A stretch of DNA of 43,469 bases from Bifidobacterium thermophilum DSM 20210 (GTDB taxonomy: Bacteria > Actinomycetota > Actinomycetes > Actinomycetales > Bifidobacteriaceae), in assembly GCA_000771265.1 (NCBI GenBank), contig JDUB01000019.1:1-43469 (forward strand). The letters run 5' to 3'. The translations under genes were made by a program, and so were the position numbers. The notes under the pieces were generated by a model. That model was not told the DNA's origin. It saw only the letters and a list, made by a program, of their open reading frames with translations, and did no database searches. Shown here piece by piece: positions 1 to 8,544 of the stretch (positions within the stretch are counted from its first letter, which is position 1; the number at the start of each line of letters is the position of its first letter).

Positions 1-76
1 CCGCGACCATCCGACCAGGCAAACCCGAAACGGACGAATAAACGCTCCGGCATTAAGACAATACGCAATCGACAGA

Positions 77-106
77 AAAGCCCGGAGGCGAACGCCTCCG
101 GGCTTT
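77..106. terminator. Strong bidirectional hairpin terminator
   Basis: A perfect inverted repeat has 12-14 bp arms (AAAGCCCGGAGGCG and its complement), and the loop is formed by the central CGAACG. A-run and T-run flanks on both sides allow termination in both directions. Read leftward it ends any transcript of the short ORF at 133-180. Read rightward it may end a gene lying off the left edge. Confidence 0.85.
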
Positions 107-132
107 AGAGAGAGAAGAGAGAAGAAGGGGAT

Positions 133-180
133 TCAATTATCGGGAACCTTGCGGTTCGAGGCTTTTTGCAGCTGAGACAT
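133..180 (-). CDS. Possible 15-residue peptide
   Basis: On the minus strand an ATG at 180-178 opens a 15-codon frame, MSQLQKASNRKVPDN, ending in TGA. An AGGGAGG Shine-Dalgarno sits 6 nt before the start, stronger than that of most genes in the window. The frame lies between the hairpin that closes the DUF711 gene and the hairpin at 77-106, so it could be its own short transcript. It could instead be a leader peptide with an attenuator for a gene off the left edge. There is no signal sequence, and the peptide is basic and hydrophilic. I do not recognise it. The case for translation rests only on the ribosome site and the flanking hairpins. Confidence 0.4.
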   Translation of the reverse strand: MSQLQKASNRKVPDN

Positions 181-285
181 AGTTAACCTCCCTAACCTTC
201 AGGAACCACCATGTTTTTCTGCGAGTTTCCTGTGAATCCGCACTCCCCTACCAAGCTCGCATCTCACATCCATGCGCAAACACAA

Positions 286-307
286 CGGCCCCTCCGCGGA
301 GGGGCCG
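286..307 (-). terminator. Terminator of the DUF711 gene
   Basis: The 22-bp perfect palindrome CGGCCCCTCC/GGAGGGGCCG lies 29 nt past the stop of the leftward gene. It is followed on that strand by a moderately T-rich tract (TTGTGTTT). Confidence 0.8.
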
Positions 308-335
308 AAGCAATGCACTCAAGCGTGAAGATGCG

Positions 336-1700
336 CTAGTTCTTGAAGGAGTGGATCGGGGCGGGGATTCGCCCGCCGCGCGACACGAAAGCCTCGCAGC
401 TGGCGGTGTTGACCGGCATAATCGGTGCATAACCCATGAGCCCGCCGAATTCCGCGGATTCGCCGACACCCTTGCCGATGACCGGGATCACGCGCACGGC
501 GGTCGTCTTCTGGTTGACCATGCCGATGGCCGCCTCGTCGGCGATCAGGCCGGAGATGGTGGACGGCGTGGTATCGCCCGGAATCGCAATCATGTCAAGG
601 CCGACCGAGCACACGCACGTCATCGCCTCGAGCTTTTCGATGCGCAGGCAGCCGGACGCCGCCGCGTCGATCATGTTCTTGTCCTCGGAAACCGGGATGA
701 ACGCGCCAGACAGACCGCCGACGTACGAGGACGCCATGATGCCGCCCTTCTTAACCTGGTCGTTAAGCATGGCCAGCGCTGCGGTGGTGCCAGGCGCGCC
801 GACCTGCTCAAGCCCGCATTTCTCAAGCACTTCGCCGACAGAGTCACCGGCAGCGGCGGTCGGGGCGAGCGACAGATCGATGATGCCGAACGGGATGCCG
901 AGCCGGCGCGACGCCTCCTGGGCGACCAGCTGGCCGACACGCGTGATCTTGAACGCGGTGCGCTTGATGGTCTCGCACAGGAATTCGAAATCCTTACCCT
1001 TGGCCTCGTCAAGCGCGCGGGAGACCACACCCGGGCCCGAAACACCGACATTGATGACCGCGTCGCCTTCGGTGACACCATGGAAGCCGCCCGCCATGAA
1101 CGGGTTGTCATCCGGCGCGTTACAGAACACCACGAGCTTGGTGCAGCCGTCGCTGTCGGTCTCGCGGGTGGCGTAGGCGACGTCCTTGACGATGTGGCCG
1201 AGCAGGTAAACCGCGTTCATATCAATGCCGGTCTTGGTGGAGCCGACGTTCACCGACGAGCACACGATGTCGGTTTCGCTCAGTGCCTGCGGCAGGGAGC
1301 GGATGAGCATTTCTTCGGCAGGCGTCATGGATTTGGAGACGAGCGCGGAGTAGCCGCCAATCAGGTCGACACCGACGGTTTTGGCCGCTTTGTCAAGCGC
1401 GTGGGCGATGCGCACAAAGTCTTCGGAGCTTTTGCATGCGCTCGCGCCGACCAGTGAGATCGGCGTGACGGTGATGCGCTTGTTGACGATCGGAATGCCG
1501 TAATCGCGCTCAATGGCCTCGCCCGTGGAGACCAGATCCTTGGCGTAGGTGGTGATTTTACGATAGATGTTGTCGCACACCTCGTCCACAGTGTCGGCAG
1601 CGCAGTCAAGCAGGCTGATGCCCATGGTGATGGTGCGCACGTCGAGCTTCTCTTGCTCGATCATCTTGTTGGTCTCGTGGACCTCCATGATATTCAGCAT
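336..1700 (-). CDS. DUF711 / UPF0210 family protein (PFL family)
   Basis: This 454-residue protein covers the full length usual for the UPF0210/DUF711 family. It begins [20 protein letters not shown] and is soluble, with Gly-rich stretches such as [30 protein letters not shown] and [16 protein letters not shown]. The family is related in fold to pyruvate-formate-lyase-like proteins, but its reaction is not established and I assign none. An AAGGA sequence about a dozen nt upstream is the ribosome site. It lies 67 bp downstream of the ACT-domain gene on the same strand. This pairing recurs in many Gram-positive genomes and suggests one two-gene operon, with the ACT protein perhaps sensing an amino acid or other small ligand for it. 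The operon ends at the palindrome at 286-307. Confidence 0.9.
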   Translation of the reverse strand: MLNIMEVHETNKMIEQEKLDVRTITMGISLLDCAADTVDEVCDNIYRKITTYAKDLVSTGEAIERDYGIPIVNKRITVTPISLVGASACKSSEDFVRIAHALDKAAKTVGVDLIGGYSALVSKSMTPAEEMLIRSLPQALSETDIVCSSVNVGSTKTGIDMNAVYLLGHIVKDVAYATRETDSDGCTKLVVFCNAPDDNPFMAGGFHGVTEGDAVINVGVSGPGVVSRALDEAKGKDFEFLCETIKRTAFKITRVGQLVAQEASRRLGIPFGIIDLSLAPTAAAGDSVGEVLEKCGLEQVGAPGTTAALAMLNDQVKKGGIMASSYVGGLSGAFIPVSEDKNMIDAAASGCLRIEKLEAMTCVCSVGLDMIAIPGDTTPSTISGLIADEAAIGMVNQKTTAVRVIPVIGKGVGESAEFGGLMGYAPIMPVNTASCEAFVSRGGRIPAPIHSFKN

Positions 1701-1767
1701 GGTCGTGTCTGTCCTTTTCGATTCGTTCGGTTGCGTTCTTGCGCGGCGATCCGCGTGGTGGATGGAC

Positions 1768-2040
1768 TCAGACGCGATGCATCTTGGTGAAGATCTCTTC
1801 GCGCTGGCAGCGGATGCGCACGCCGATTTCTTCGCCGAGCTTGTCGAGGTCGTTGACCATGGTGCCGAATTCGTTGTCGGCGTTGCTGTAATCGACGATC
1901 ATCATCATGTTGAAGAACCCGTCGATGATGGTCTGCGAAATGTCGAGGACGTTGACATGGTGACCGGAAAGGTACGTGCAGACGCGGGCGATGATGCCGA
2001 CGGTGTCCTGGCCTACGACGGTGATGATTGCCTTGTTCAT
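1768..2040 (-). CDS. ACT domain protein, UPF0237 family
   Basis: The protein has 90 residues, one complete ACT domain and nothing else. The opening [20 protein letters not shown] is the typical first strand and ligand-loop region (GxDxxGI) of UPF0237 proteins. The later [12 protein letters not shown] is the central strand. ACT domains bind amino acids or similar small ligands and act as dimers. The ligand here is unknown. The start is supported by a GGGAGA ribosome site just upstream. It is the promoter-proximal member of an operon with the DUF711 gene, and its own promoter must lie in 2041-2226, downstream of the galK terminator. Confidence 0.9.
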   Translation of the reverse strand: MNKAIITVVGQDTVGIIARVCTYLSGHHVNVLDISQTIIDGFFNMMMIVDYSNADNEFGTMVNDLDKLGEEIGVRIRCQREEIFTKMHRV

Positions 2041-2226
2041 GGATCTCCCTTGGAAAATCGGTGCGATGGTATCCAGATGGATTCAAGTATAGGGAATACA
2101 CACGTCATCGGGCCGGGAATGTCCGTTTCGGGACGATTTGCCTAGGGCTGAAGGGCACCGACTCGCTGTGAGAATAACGGACGTCAAGTCAACGACGCCT
2201 GAAGCGGGACACATAAAACAACAGAC

Positions 2227-2270
2227 GCCCGAAACGAACTCGGCATTGTTGCCGACGGTCCGTTCCGGGC
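2227..2270 (-). terminator. Terminator of the galactose operon
   Basis: A long imperfect hairpin pairs 2227-2245 with 2250-2270; its outer GCCCG/CGGGC and inner TCGGCA/TGCCGA blocks are perfect. It lies 42 bp past the galK stop and is followed on the minus strand by TGTTGTTTTATGT. Confidence 0.75.
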
Positions 2271-2311
2271 ATCTCGGCCTTGCTGACGTTCCCCGTGTCA
2301 GTCGATCTGTA

Positions 2312-3601
2312 TCAGTCGACGCGGTGCGCCGAAGAGGATGCGACCGCGGCGAGCGCCCGAGGCTGGTGGAATCCATGCACTGCAAACGCGTCGGCAATCT
2401 TTTGCGCGACTTCACGGCTGCGTCCCTTGTCTACCAGCGCGATGATGGAGCCGCCGAAGCCGCCGCCGGTCATACGCGCACCGTAGGCGCCGTTCTTGCG
2501 GGCCACGTCTACGGCGATGTCCAGCTCGGGGACGGTGACCTCGTAGTCGGCGGCCAGCGAATCGTGGGAAGCGTTGAACAGACGGCCCGCAGCCTTGATG
2601 TCGCCCTGAGCGAAGGCACGCACGAAGGAACGCACGCGCTCGATTTCGGTGACGACGTGGCGCACGCGCTTCTTCATGGTCTCGTCAGGCAGAGCGTCAA
2701 GCGTTTCCTTGAGGGCCTGGAACTGGTCATCGGCCTTGGAGATGCCGTCGGTGGCAACGCGCAGGTTGGCCACACCGAGAATCTTGGCGGCTTCCTCGCA
2801 AGTGGCGCGACGCTGAGCGTACTGGCCATCGTTGAGCTGGTGCGGAGCCTGGGTATCGACCACAAGCAGCTCGAGGTTGTACTTGTCGAGGTCGAACTCC
2901 TGCTGGGAGACGTTCTCCAGCGGGGTCAGCTCCGGACGGCAGTCAAGCAGCAGCGCGTGGCCTTCGGTGCAACGCATGGAAGCGTTCTGGTCAAGACCGC
3001 CGGTGGAGGCGCCGGCCATCTCGTTCTCGGACTTGATGGCGGCGTTGATAAGGGTCACACGACCGGCATCGGAATCGCCGTAGCCAAGGCCGTACACGTC
3101 GTCCAGAGCCAGAGCGGTGGAGCATGTCATGGCGGCAGAAGAGCTTAGGCCGGACCCCAGCGGCACGCAGGAGGTGAAGGCGGCGTCAAAGCCCTTGACT
3201 TGCCTGAATCCGGCTTCACGCAGCGCCCATGCGACACCAACCGGGTAGGCCGCCCACCCGTCGACGCCTCCGGCTGTGAGACCGTCCAAATCGGCTTGTG
3301 CGACCTTGTCGGGGCTGACATCGGAAACCACACGCACACTCGTGTCTTTGCGCGGTTTCAGTGCGATATACGTGCGGTGCGGCAGCGCGATCGGCAGGCA
3401 CAGGCCCGCGTTGTAATCGGTGTGCTCGCCGATGAGGTTCACACGCCCCGGAGCCGCCCACACACCTGCCGGCGCCTCACCGTATGCCTGTTCGAACAGC
3501 TCTCGGGCTGCGGCGGCGCCTTCCGCGTCGCCCATCGCGTCGATGAACGGGATGCTTCCGGCGGCATCCTGCGTTGCATGCTGCTGGTCTGGTGTTGTCA
3601 T
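2312..3601 (-). CDS. galK: Galactokinase
   Basis: GalK phosphorylates galactose to galactose-1-phosphate with ATP in the Leloir pathway. The 429-residue protein shows the galactokinase signature GRVNLIGEHTDYN near residues 55-67, the GHMP-kinase phosphate loop PLGSGLSSSAAM, and the C-terminal GHMP motif MTGGGFGGS. I chose the ATG at 3601 (MTTPDQQ) because AAAGGA lies about 7 nt upstream; an in-frame ATG at 3685 would add 28 residues with no ribosome site. The first 25 residues are hydrophilic and look like a non-conserved tail. It is the last gene of a DeoR-regulator/galT/galK series, 126 bp after galT. Confidence 0.97.
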   Translation of the reverse strand: MTTPDQQHATQDAAGSIPFIDAMGDAEGAAAARELFEQAYGEAPAGVWAAPGRVNLIGEHTDYNAGLCLPIALPHRTYIALKPRKDTSVRVVSDVSPDKVAQADLDGLTAGGVDGWAAYPVGVAWALREAGFRQVKGFDAAFTSCVPLGSGLSSSAAMTCSTALALDDVYGLGYGDSDAGRVTLINAAIKSENEMAGASTGGLDQNASMRCTEGHALLLDCRPELTPLENVSQQEFDLDKYNLELLVVDTQAPHQLNDGQYAQRRATCEEAAKILGVANLRVATDGISKADDQFQALKETLDALPDETMKKRVRHVVTEIERVRSFVRAFAQGDIKAAGRLFNASHDSLAADYEVTVPELDIAVDVARKNGAYGARMTGGGFGGSIIALVDKGRSREVAQKIADAFAVHGFHQPRALAAVASSSAHRVD

Positions 3602-3727
3602 GATTATTCCTTTCGAATGATGTTGCGCTGATGTGCCGCTGTGCTGCCCACCGGCAGCTGGTCCAGGCCCACCGACGTTCCGCACGCCAATGCCTGGTCA
3701 GCCGCCGCACGGCCAGCCGATACATGT

Positions 3728-5011
3728 TCAGTCGTCGATGTCAATCGGCCCGAGCTCATGGAACCGCTTGGCGATGAGTTCCGGCGTCGTGTCGGACACC
3801 CATGCGGCCATACCTGATTCGGAACCCGCCAGATACTTGATCTTGTTCGCCGCCCTGCGGAAGGAGAAGAACTGGAGGTTGAGCCGGTAGTTCGCGCGGC
3901 GGGCGTCATGAATCGGCGCCTGATGCCACGCGGCGATGTACGGCAGATCCATGCCCTTGCCGTCGCCCTTGTCGAAGAAGGCGTTGCCACGCTTGAGCAA
4001 CGTGGAGTACATCTGTGCCAAATCCCAACGCTCCTGGTCGTCAAGCTCGTCGATGGTGAGCACGTCGCGCACTGGGACGACATGCACTTCCAACGGCCAG
4101 CGCGCCGCCGCCGGCACGTAGGCTACCCAGCTGTGGTTGCGCATGACGATCCGCTCTCCCGCCTCGATTTCGGCGTTCATGAGGTCGCGCAGCAGGTTGC
4201 CGCCGGTACGTTCGTGGTATGCCTCGGTGTGCTGCAGTTCAGTTTCCAGCTTCGGCGCGATGAACGGGTAGCAGTAAACCTGGCCGTGTGGATGGGCGAG
4301 CGAGACGCCGATTTCCTGACCGTGGTTCTCGAACGGGAAAATCTGCTCAATACCGTCGATATGCGAGATCTCGGCGGTGCGGAAGGCCCACGCCTCGACA
4401 ACCGTGCGCAGGCGACGCACCGGCAAATCGGCGGGCAGACCATGCTCGTTGGGGTCGAAGCAGATAACCTCGCACCTGCCGCCGGCCATTTTCTGCTGCC
4501 ACAGCGGGTTGCCGTCGACATTCGTCACCGTATCAGGCACGCCGGGCACGCGCACCATCGAGGGGAAACGGTTTTCAAAGATAACGACGTTGTAATCGGT
4601 ATCCGGCACTTCGCCGTCCTGATACCGGTCACCCGGCTTGCGTGCGGCGAGCGGGTTGCCCTTCGCAGTGGCCCCCGGACCGGCGGTGATCGGCCGGTTC
4701 ATGCGCGCAGTGGCCATGGGGATCCAGTCGCCGGTCAGCGGGTCGCGGCGCATCTGCGGTGCAGCGTACGGCACCTCGTTGCCGTCGGCGTCCAGATGAG
4801 GCGCGAAACGGTAGGCGAGATGGCGGGGGTCATGCAGTTCGCGGGTCTTCTTGCCGCTGACGTACTCAGGGTCGTCATCGAGATAGAAGAAGTCTCGTCC
4901 GTCGGCGAGGGTGGTCGGTGTAATGCGGATGTTGGCGCTCGCGTATGCACCGGGCTGGTAGTACTGCCATGCCGGCGTCTGCTGGGCCGCTTGGGATGAT
5001 TGGGTGGTCAT
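3728..5011 (-). CDS. galT: Galactose-1-phosphate uridylyltransferase
   Basis: GalT exchanges UMP between UDP-glucose and galactose-1-phosphate. The 427-residue protein contains the active-site block SLAHPHGQVYCYPF, whose second His is the residue that becomes uridylylated. It also has GDWIPMATARMNRP, VIFENRFPS and an EVHVVPVRDV His region. The N-terminal CxxC pair that holds zinc in E. coli GalT is absent: the corresponding stretch (AARKPGDRYQDGEVPD) has no Cys. I infer a bifidobacterial GalT type that does not use that site. AAGGAGA lies directly upstream of the ATG at 5011. It is followed by galK after 126 bp and preceded by the regulator gene after 150 bp. Confidence 0.95.
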   Translation of the reverse strand: MTTQSSQAAQQTPAWQYYQPGAYASANIRITPTTLADGRDFFYLDDDPEYVSGKKTRELHDPRHLAYRFAPHLDADGNEVPYAAPQMRRDPLTGDWIPMATARMNRPITAGPGATAKGNPLAARKPGDRYQDGEVPDTDYNVVIFENRFPSMVRVPGVPDTVTNVDGNPLWQQKMAGGRCEVICFDPNEHGLPADLPVRRLRTVVEAWAFRTAEISHIDGIEQIFPFENHGQEIGVSLAHPHGQVYCYPFIAPKLETELQHTEAYHERTGGNLLRDLMNAEIEAGERIVMRNHSWVAYVPAAARWPLEVHVVPVRDVLTIDELDDQERWDLAQMYSTLLKRGNAFFDKGDGKGMDLPYIAAWHQAPIHDARRANYRLNLQFFSFRRAANKIKYLAGSESGMAAWVSDTTPELIAKRFHELGPIDIDD

Positions 5012-5046
5012 GTCGTCTCCTTTGTTGGACGGTTGAGCTTATGTTG

Positions 5047-5066
5047 TCTGTTTCTTTCACAACAGA
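5047..5066. promoter_or_regulatory. Candidate operator before galT
   Basis: The inverted repeat TCTGTT-N8-AACAGA lies 36-55 bp upstream of the galT start and overlaps a wider TGTTGT/ACAACA symmetry at 5042-5064. Its position suits repression of galT-galK by the adjacent DeoR-family protein. The assignment rests on symmetry and position only. Confidence 0.45.
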
Positions 5067-5161
5067 ATCGCATGCGTCGCCAAGACTGAATGCGCCGCAT
5101 TGCGCCTCTGTCGCGGCGACGGGCTGCGCTGCCCGCCGCCGAGTCTGGTTGTGGTTGTCTG

Positions 5162-6154
5162 CTACTTGCCGACCGGCCTCGGCGTCCCCGTTGTCCGTCC
5201 GGCCTTCGTCTGCCTGCCGCGGGGTTCACGATCCGCAGGAAGGTCATACTCGTCATCGACGGAATCGGGATATCCCGGGCCTCCCGCGGCAGCATGCGCC
5301 CCGACATGTTCGGCGACCACGCCGTTCTCGTTCGGGCGTATCCGGCGGGGCGAACGGACTGATTCGTCCGACTCGCCCTGTTTGGCGAGCACGAGTTCCT
5401 TGACCAGTTCGCGTGTTTTGGTGACGGAATCAGGATCGAGCCCGTCATCGGTAATCACAGTGTCGACCTGGTCGAAGTTGGCGAACAGGGACAGCGAGGT
5501 GCTGCTCCATTTGGTGTGGTCGGTGAGGATAATCGTCCGGTCGGCGATATCCATCATCGCCATGTCGGTGGCCGCTTCCAATGAGTTCGGCATGAGGAAG
5601 CCACGCGGAATGGACACCGAATGCGTGCCGAGGAACACGGTGTTCACGCGCAGGGATTGCACGACCTTGTCCGCAATCGGCCCGACCAGGGAGTTGGAAC
5701 GGGTGATGACGCCACCGGTGACAATCACCTCAACATCCTTGGATTCGAGCGCCTGGACAAGTTCGGCGACGGGAATCGAGTTGGTGAGGATGGTGACGCC
5801 GCTGGACTGCTGGGATTCAAGCAGGTGCTGGGCGAACACGTAGGCGGTGGTGCCGCCGCCGATGGCGATGACGTCGCCCGGGGAGACGTAGTTGACCGCC
5901 TCCTGTGCGATGGCGTCCTTGAGGCCGATGTCCATCTGCGATTTTACGGAGAACAGAGGTTCGCTCAGCAGGGTGCTGGTGGTCACTGCGCCGCCGTGGA
6001 CGCGTTTGAGCAGGCCCTTGTCGGCGAGTTCGGCGATGTCCCTGCGTACGGTCATGGCTGACACGCCGAGCTCTTTGGACAGCGCGGTGATGCGCACCGC
6101 ACCGCGGGTGCGCAATCTGCTGAGAATCAGATGCTGACGTTGTGACGAAATCAT
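5162..6154 (-). CDS. DeoR/GlpR-family transcriptional regulator of the gal cluster
   Basis: This 330-residue regulator has an N-terminal DeoR helix-turn-helix (RQHLILSRLRTRGAVRITAL, then GVSAMTVRRDIAELADKGLL and KRVHGGA, residues about 5-58). A sugar-phosphate-binding DeoRC domain follows, with GGTTAYVF, VTGGVI and DHTKWS. These proteins usually lose DNA binding when they bind a phosphorylated sugar, so a galactose-pathway intermediate is a reasonable inducer. The start at 6154 (MISSQRQ) is where family homology begins; an upstream in-frame ATG at 6223 would only add a non-family extension. About 80 C-terminal residues after KELVLAKQGE are low-complexity, charged and Pro/Gly/Arg-rich, and are not part of the family fold. 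It is upstream of and co-directional with galT-galK. Confidence 0.9.
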   Translation of the reverse strand: MISSQRQHLILSRLRTRGAVRITALSKELGVSAMTVRRDIAELADKGLLKRVHGGAVTTSTLLSEPLFSVKSQMDIGLKDAIAQEAVNYVSPGDVIAIGGGTTAYVFAQHLLESQQSSGVTILTNSIPVAELVQALESKDVEVIVTGGVITRSNSLVGPIADKVVQSLRVNTVFLGTHSVSIPRGFLMPNSLEAATDMAMMDIADRTIILTDHTKWSSTSLSLFANFDQVDTVITDDGLDPDSVTKTRELVKELVLAKQGESDESVRSPRRIRPNENGVVAEHVGAHAAAGGPGYPDSVDDEYDLPADREPRGRQTKAGRTTGTPRPVGK

Positions 6155-6164
6155 ATGAACATTA

Positions 6165-6187
6165 TCGCACACAATTGCGCACACAAG
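6165..6187. promoter_or_regulatory. Tandem 12-bp repeat at the regulator start
   Basis: Two copies of CGCACACAA-type sequence (6166-6174 and 6178-6186) repeat with a 12-bp pitch just upstream of the regulator's ATG. DeoR-family proteins often bind tandem repeats, so this is a candidate autoregulatory site. Confidence 0.35.
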
Positions 6188-6223
6188 TGACAGCATTGAG
6201 CGGATAACGCTCGACAACATCAT

Positions 6224-6250
6224 GAAAACTCACAAAAACGCTAAGTTTTC
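6224..6250. promoter_or_regulatory. Inverted repeat upstream of the regulator
   Basis: GAAAACT (6224-6230) and AGTTTTC (6244-6250) form a perfect 7-bp inverted repeat with a 13-bp spacer in an AT-richer patch, about 70-95 bp before the regulator start. It could be an operator or an upstream promoter element. The rest of 6251-6449 has only imperfect GCGCGTC-type repeats and no gene. Confidence 0.35.
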
Positions 6251-6449
6251 CGCACTTTCTGTAAGCAAGATGAACATAAACGAACGCATCTTCGTTGTGG
6301 TCATCGGCGTGTCGCCCGCTGCGCGTCGCCTGTTGCGCGTCACCCGCTGGGTGTCGTCTGTCGGATACCGTCTGCTGGCTATCTTCTGCTGCGTGTCACA
6401 GGCTGAATGCTCTCTACCGCGCGTTACCCGGCACCCGCCAGTCGATCCG

Positions 6450-7223
6450 CTAATCGGCACGACGGCCATGGGCCGAACGCATCCGCGCAATCCCCCACAA
6501 GGTGACATTCCGCATCGCCTCAACGACAATCGCCGAATCCATCTTCGACACACCACGGCGACGTTCGGGGAAGACGATCGGCACCTCGAGAATCCTGCCG
6601 CCGACCGCCGCGGCGCGCCTAGTCATATCAATTTGGAAGACATAGCCGTTCGCTTCAACGGACCGCAAATCCATATGCCTGAGCAAATCGGCCCGGTACG
6701 CGCGAAACCCGGCGGTCATATCACGCACACCCAACCCCAGCATCCTGCGCGCATACCATGACCCGCCCCTGGAAATCAAATCGCGATACCACGGCCATCC
6801 TTCCGTACGCCCGCCCGGCACACGTCTCGAGCCAATCACCAGATCCACGCCACGATCGCAGCGCATCACCTTGAGCATGCGCGCCAAATCCTGTGGGCGG
6901 TGCGAACCATCCATATCCATCTCGCATACCACGGCATACCCGCGATCCAACGCCCATGCAAACCCAGCCAGATACGCCGGCCCCAGGCCGCCTTTGCCCC
7001 CGCGATGCAGCACATGGATACGCCCATTGTCCTGTGCCATCTGATCGGCAAGCTCACCCGTGCCGTCCGGGGAGGCGTCATCGACGATCAGCACGTCAAC
7101 ACCCGGATTGTAGGCGAACACACCATCAAGGGTTGTGCGGAGGTTCTCGCGCTCGTTATATGTCGGCATCACCACGCACACGCCGTCCCCCGCCATGCCG
7201 GTTCCACTTGCAGATGCTGTCAT
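6450..7223 (-). CDS. Glycosyltransferase family 2, polyprenol-phosphate mannosyl/glucosyltransferase type
   Basis: This 257-residue GT-A enzyme has the nucleotide-sugar-binding strand CVVMPTYNERENLRTTL, then VDDASPDGTG, and the metal-binding motif CEMDMDGSHRPQD. These are characteristic of dolichol/polyprenol-phosphate sugar synthases (DPM1/Ppm1 type). It ends after GVSKMDSAIVVEAMRNV without a C-terminal membrane domain, so it is a soluble, membrane-associated form. The likely product is polyprenyl-phosphate-mannose or -glucose for envelope glycan assembly; the sugar cannot be told from sequence. Start 7223 is set by GAAAGGGGAG just upstream, whereas the ATG at 7247 has no site. It diverges from the dehydrogenase gene at 7399. 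Confidence 0.85.
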   Translation of the reverse strand: MTASASGTGMAGDGVCVVMPTYNERENLRTTLDGVFAYNPGVDVLIVDDASPDGTGELADQMAQDNGRIHVLHRGGKGGLGPAYLAGFAWALDRGYAVVCEMDMDGSHRPQDLARMLKVMRCDRGVDLVIGSRRVPGGRTEGWPWYRDLISRGGSWYARRMLGLGVRDMTAGFRAYRADLLRHMDLRSVEANGYVFQIDMTRRAAAVGGRILEVPIVFPERRRGVSKMDSAIVVEAMRNVTLWGIARMRSAHGRRAD

Positions 7224-7398
7224 GACTCCCCTTTCAAGCTGCTTCACGTCGTTTCATATCACTTCATGCCACGTCAAACGATTTCAAGCCGTCTGTGCCG
7301 CCTCAAGCCGTTTGATGTCACCAGCCCCAATTGGACTCTGTGCTCACTGTACCCGCGTTTGTTGCGAACACGCTGACAACAGTGCCACAATATGAGGC
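7224..7398. promoter_or_regulatory. Divergent promoter region with inverted repeat 7271-7318
   Basis: The gap between the leftward glycosyltransferase and the rightward dehydrogenase holds ACGTCAAACG (7271-7280) and its near-complement CGTTTGATGT (7309-7318, 9 of 10 paired). Two TCAAGCCGT copies lie between the arms. CAATAT at 7388-7393 is a -10-like box 5 bp before the dehydrogenase ATG, where no well-spaced Shine-Dalgarno exists. Confidence 0.4.
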
Positions 7399-8544
7399 AT
7401 GAGTTACGTTTCCGAACAGCCGTTGCACGACGCCGTCAACAAGGCGACCACCGACCTTTTCACTTTCGGCTACAAGCACATCGTCAAGCCGTTCTTCGTG
7501 TTCAACCACACACCTGACGTGGCACACGACCAGATGATTGAATTCTGCCGTGTCACACGCAATATTCCGCCGCTCATGTGGCTTCTGCGCGAAATGCTCG
7601 ACTACACCGACCCGATTCTCGAAACCGATGTGATGGGCGTGCATTTCGATAACCCCTTCGGCCTGTCCGCCGGCCTCGACAAGAACTGCGACATGCCGGT
7701 GCTGCTCGACAACGCCGGATTCGGCTTCGAAACGGTTGGCTCGACCACCGCACGCCCGTGCGAGGGCAATCCGAAGCCATGGTTCCACCGGCTGCCTGAA
7801 TACGATTCGATGATCGTCCATGTCGGGCTTGCCAACGACGGCAGCGAACGGGTTATTCCGCGGGCCGAACGTGCATGGGATAAGGCGAAAAGTATGCAAG
7901 TGTCCGTGTCCATCGCACGGACGAACGACAAACTGTGCAGAGACATCGACGAAGGCATCGAAGACTACTGCACGTCGATGCGCCGGGCGGCCGGGCACAC
8001 GGCGATGATTGAAATCAACATCTCCTGCCCGAACACCTATGTCGGCGAACCGTTCGGCGAACCGGAAAACCTCGACCGGTTGTTCAGCGCGTTGGACAAG
8101 ATCGACCGCCCGCAGCCGGTGCTCGTCAAGATGCCGTTGAATAAGACGTGGCCCGAATTCCGCGAGCTGCTTGACGTGCTGGCGGAACACAATGTGCAGG
8201 GCGTCAGCATCGCAAACCTGCAGAAGGACCGCAGCGGTATGGAGATACCAGCGATGTGGAAGGGCGGACTGAGCGGTGGGCCGACCTACCGAGCGAGCAA
8301 CGCGATGATTCGGCAGGCCTACCGCGAGTACGGCGACCGCTTCGCCATCGCGGGCATCGGCGGCGTGTTCACTCCCAAACAGGCGTACGAGAAGATCCGC
8401 GCAGGCTCCAGCCTGGTCATGTTCATCTCCTCACTCATGTATCGCGGACCGCAGCAGATCACGGTGCTCAAGCGCGGCCTCGCTGAGCTGTTGCGCCGGG
8501 ACGGGTTCGAGCACGTCAGCGAGGCGGTCGGCGTCGACGCTTGA
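7399..8544 (+). CDS. pyrD: Dihydroorotate dehydrogenase-like protein (class 2 fold, Cys at catalytic base)
   Basis: This FMN-dependent TIM-barrel protein has 381 residues. It has the class 2 (quinone-type) layout: an N-terminal extension (FGYKHIVKPFFVFNHTPDVA), the FGLSAGLDKN phosphate/FMN region, and TGGLSG-like and GIGGVF segments late in the barrel. The active-site loop reads INISCPNT, placing Cys210 where class 2 enzymes normally carry the Ser base; Cys is the class 1 residue. It may oxidise dihydroorotate to orotate, but the electron acceptor is uncertain because bifidobacteria are fermentative. It could instead be a paralogue acting on another substrate. It stands alone, away from other pyr genes. 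Confidence 0.8.
   Translation: MSYVSEQPLHDAVNKATTDLFTFGYKHIVKPFFVFNHTPDVAHDQMIEFCRVTRNIPPLMWLLREMLDYTDPILETDVMGVHFDNPFGLSAGLDKNCDMPVLLDNAGFGFETVGSTTARPCEGNPKPWFHRLPEYDSMIVHVGLANDGSERVIPRAERAWDKAKSMQVSVSIARTNDKLCRDIDEGIEDYCTSMRRAAGHTAMIEINISCPNTYVGEPFGEPENLDRLFSALDKIDRPQPVLVKMPLNKTWPEFRELLDVLAEHNVQGVSIANLQKDRSGMEIPAMWKGGLSGGPTYRASNAMIRQAYREYGDRFAIAGIGGVFTPKQAYEKIRAGSSLVMFISSLMYRGPQQITVLKRGLAELLRRDGFEHVSEAVGVDA

Noticed and set aside
3..41. C-terminal end of a plus-strand gene (ATIRPGKPETDE, stop at 39-41)
   Set aside because: It fits with the hairpin at 77-106 as terminator, but 12 codons at the edge are too few to support a call.
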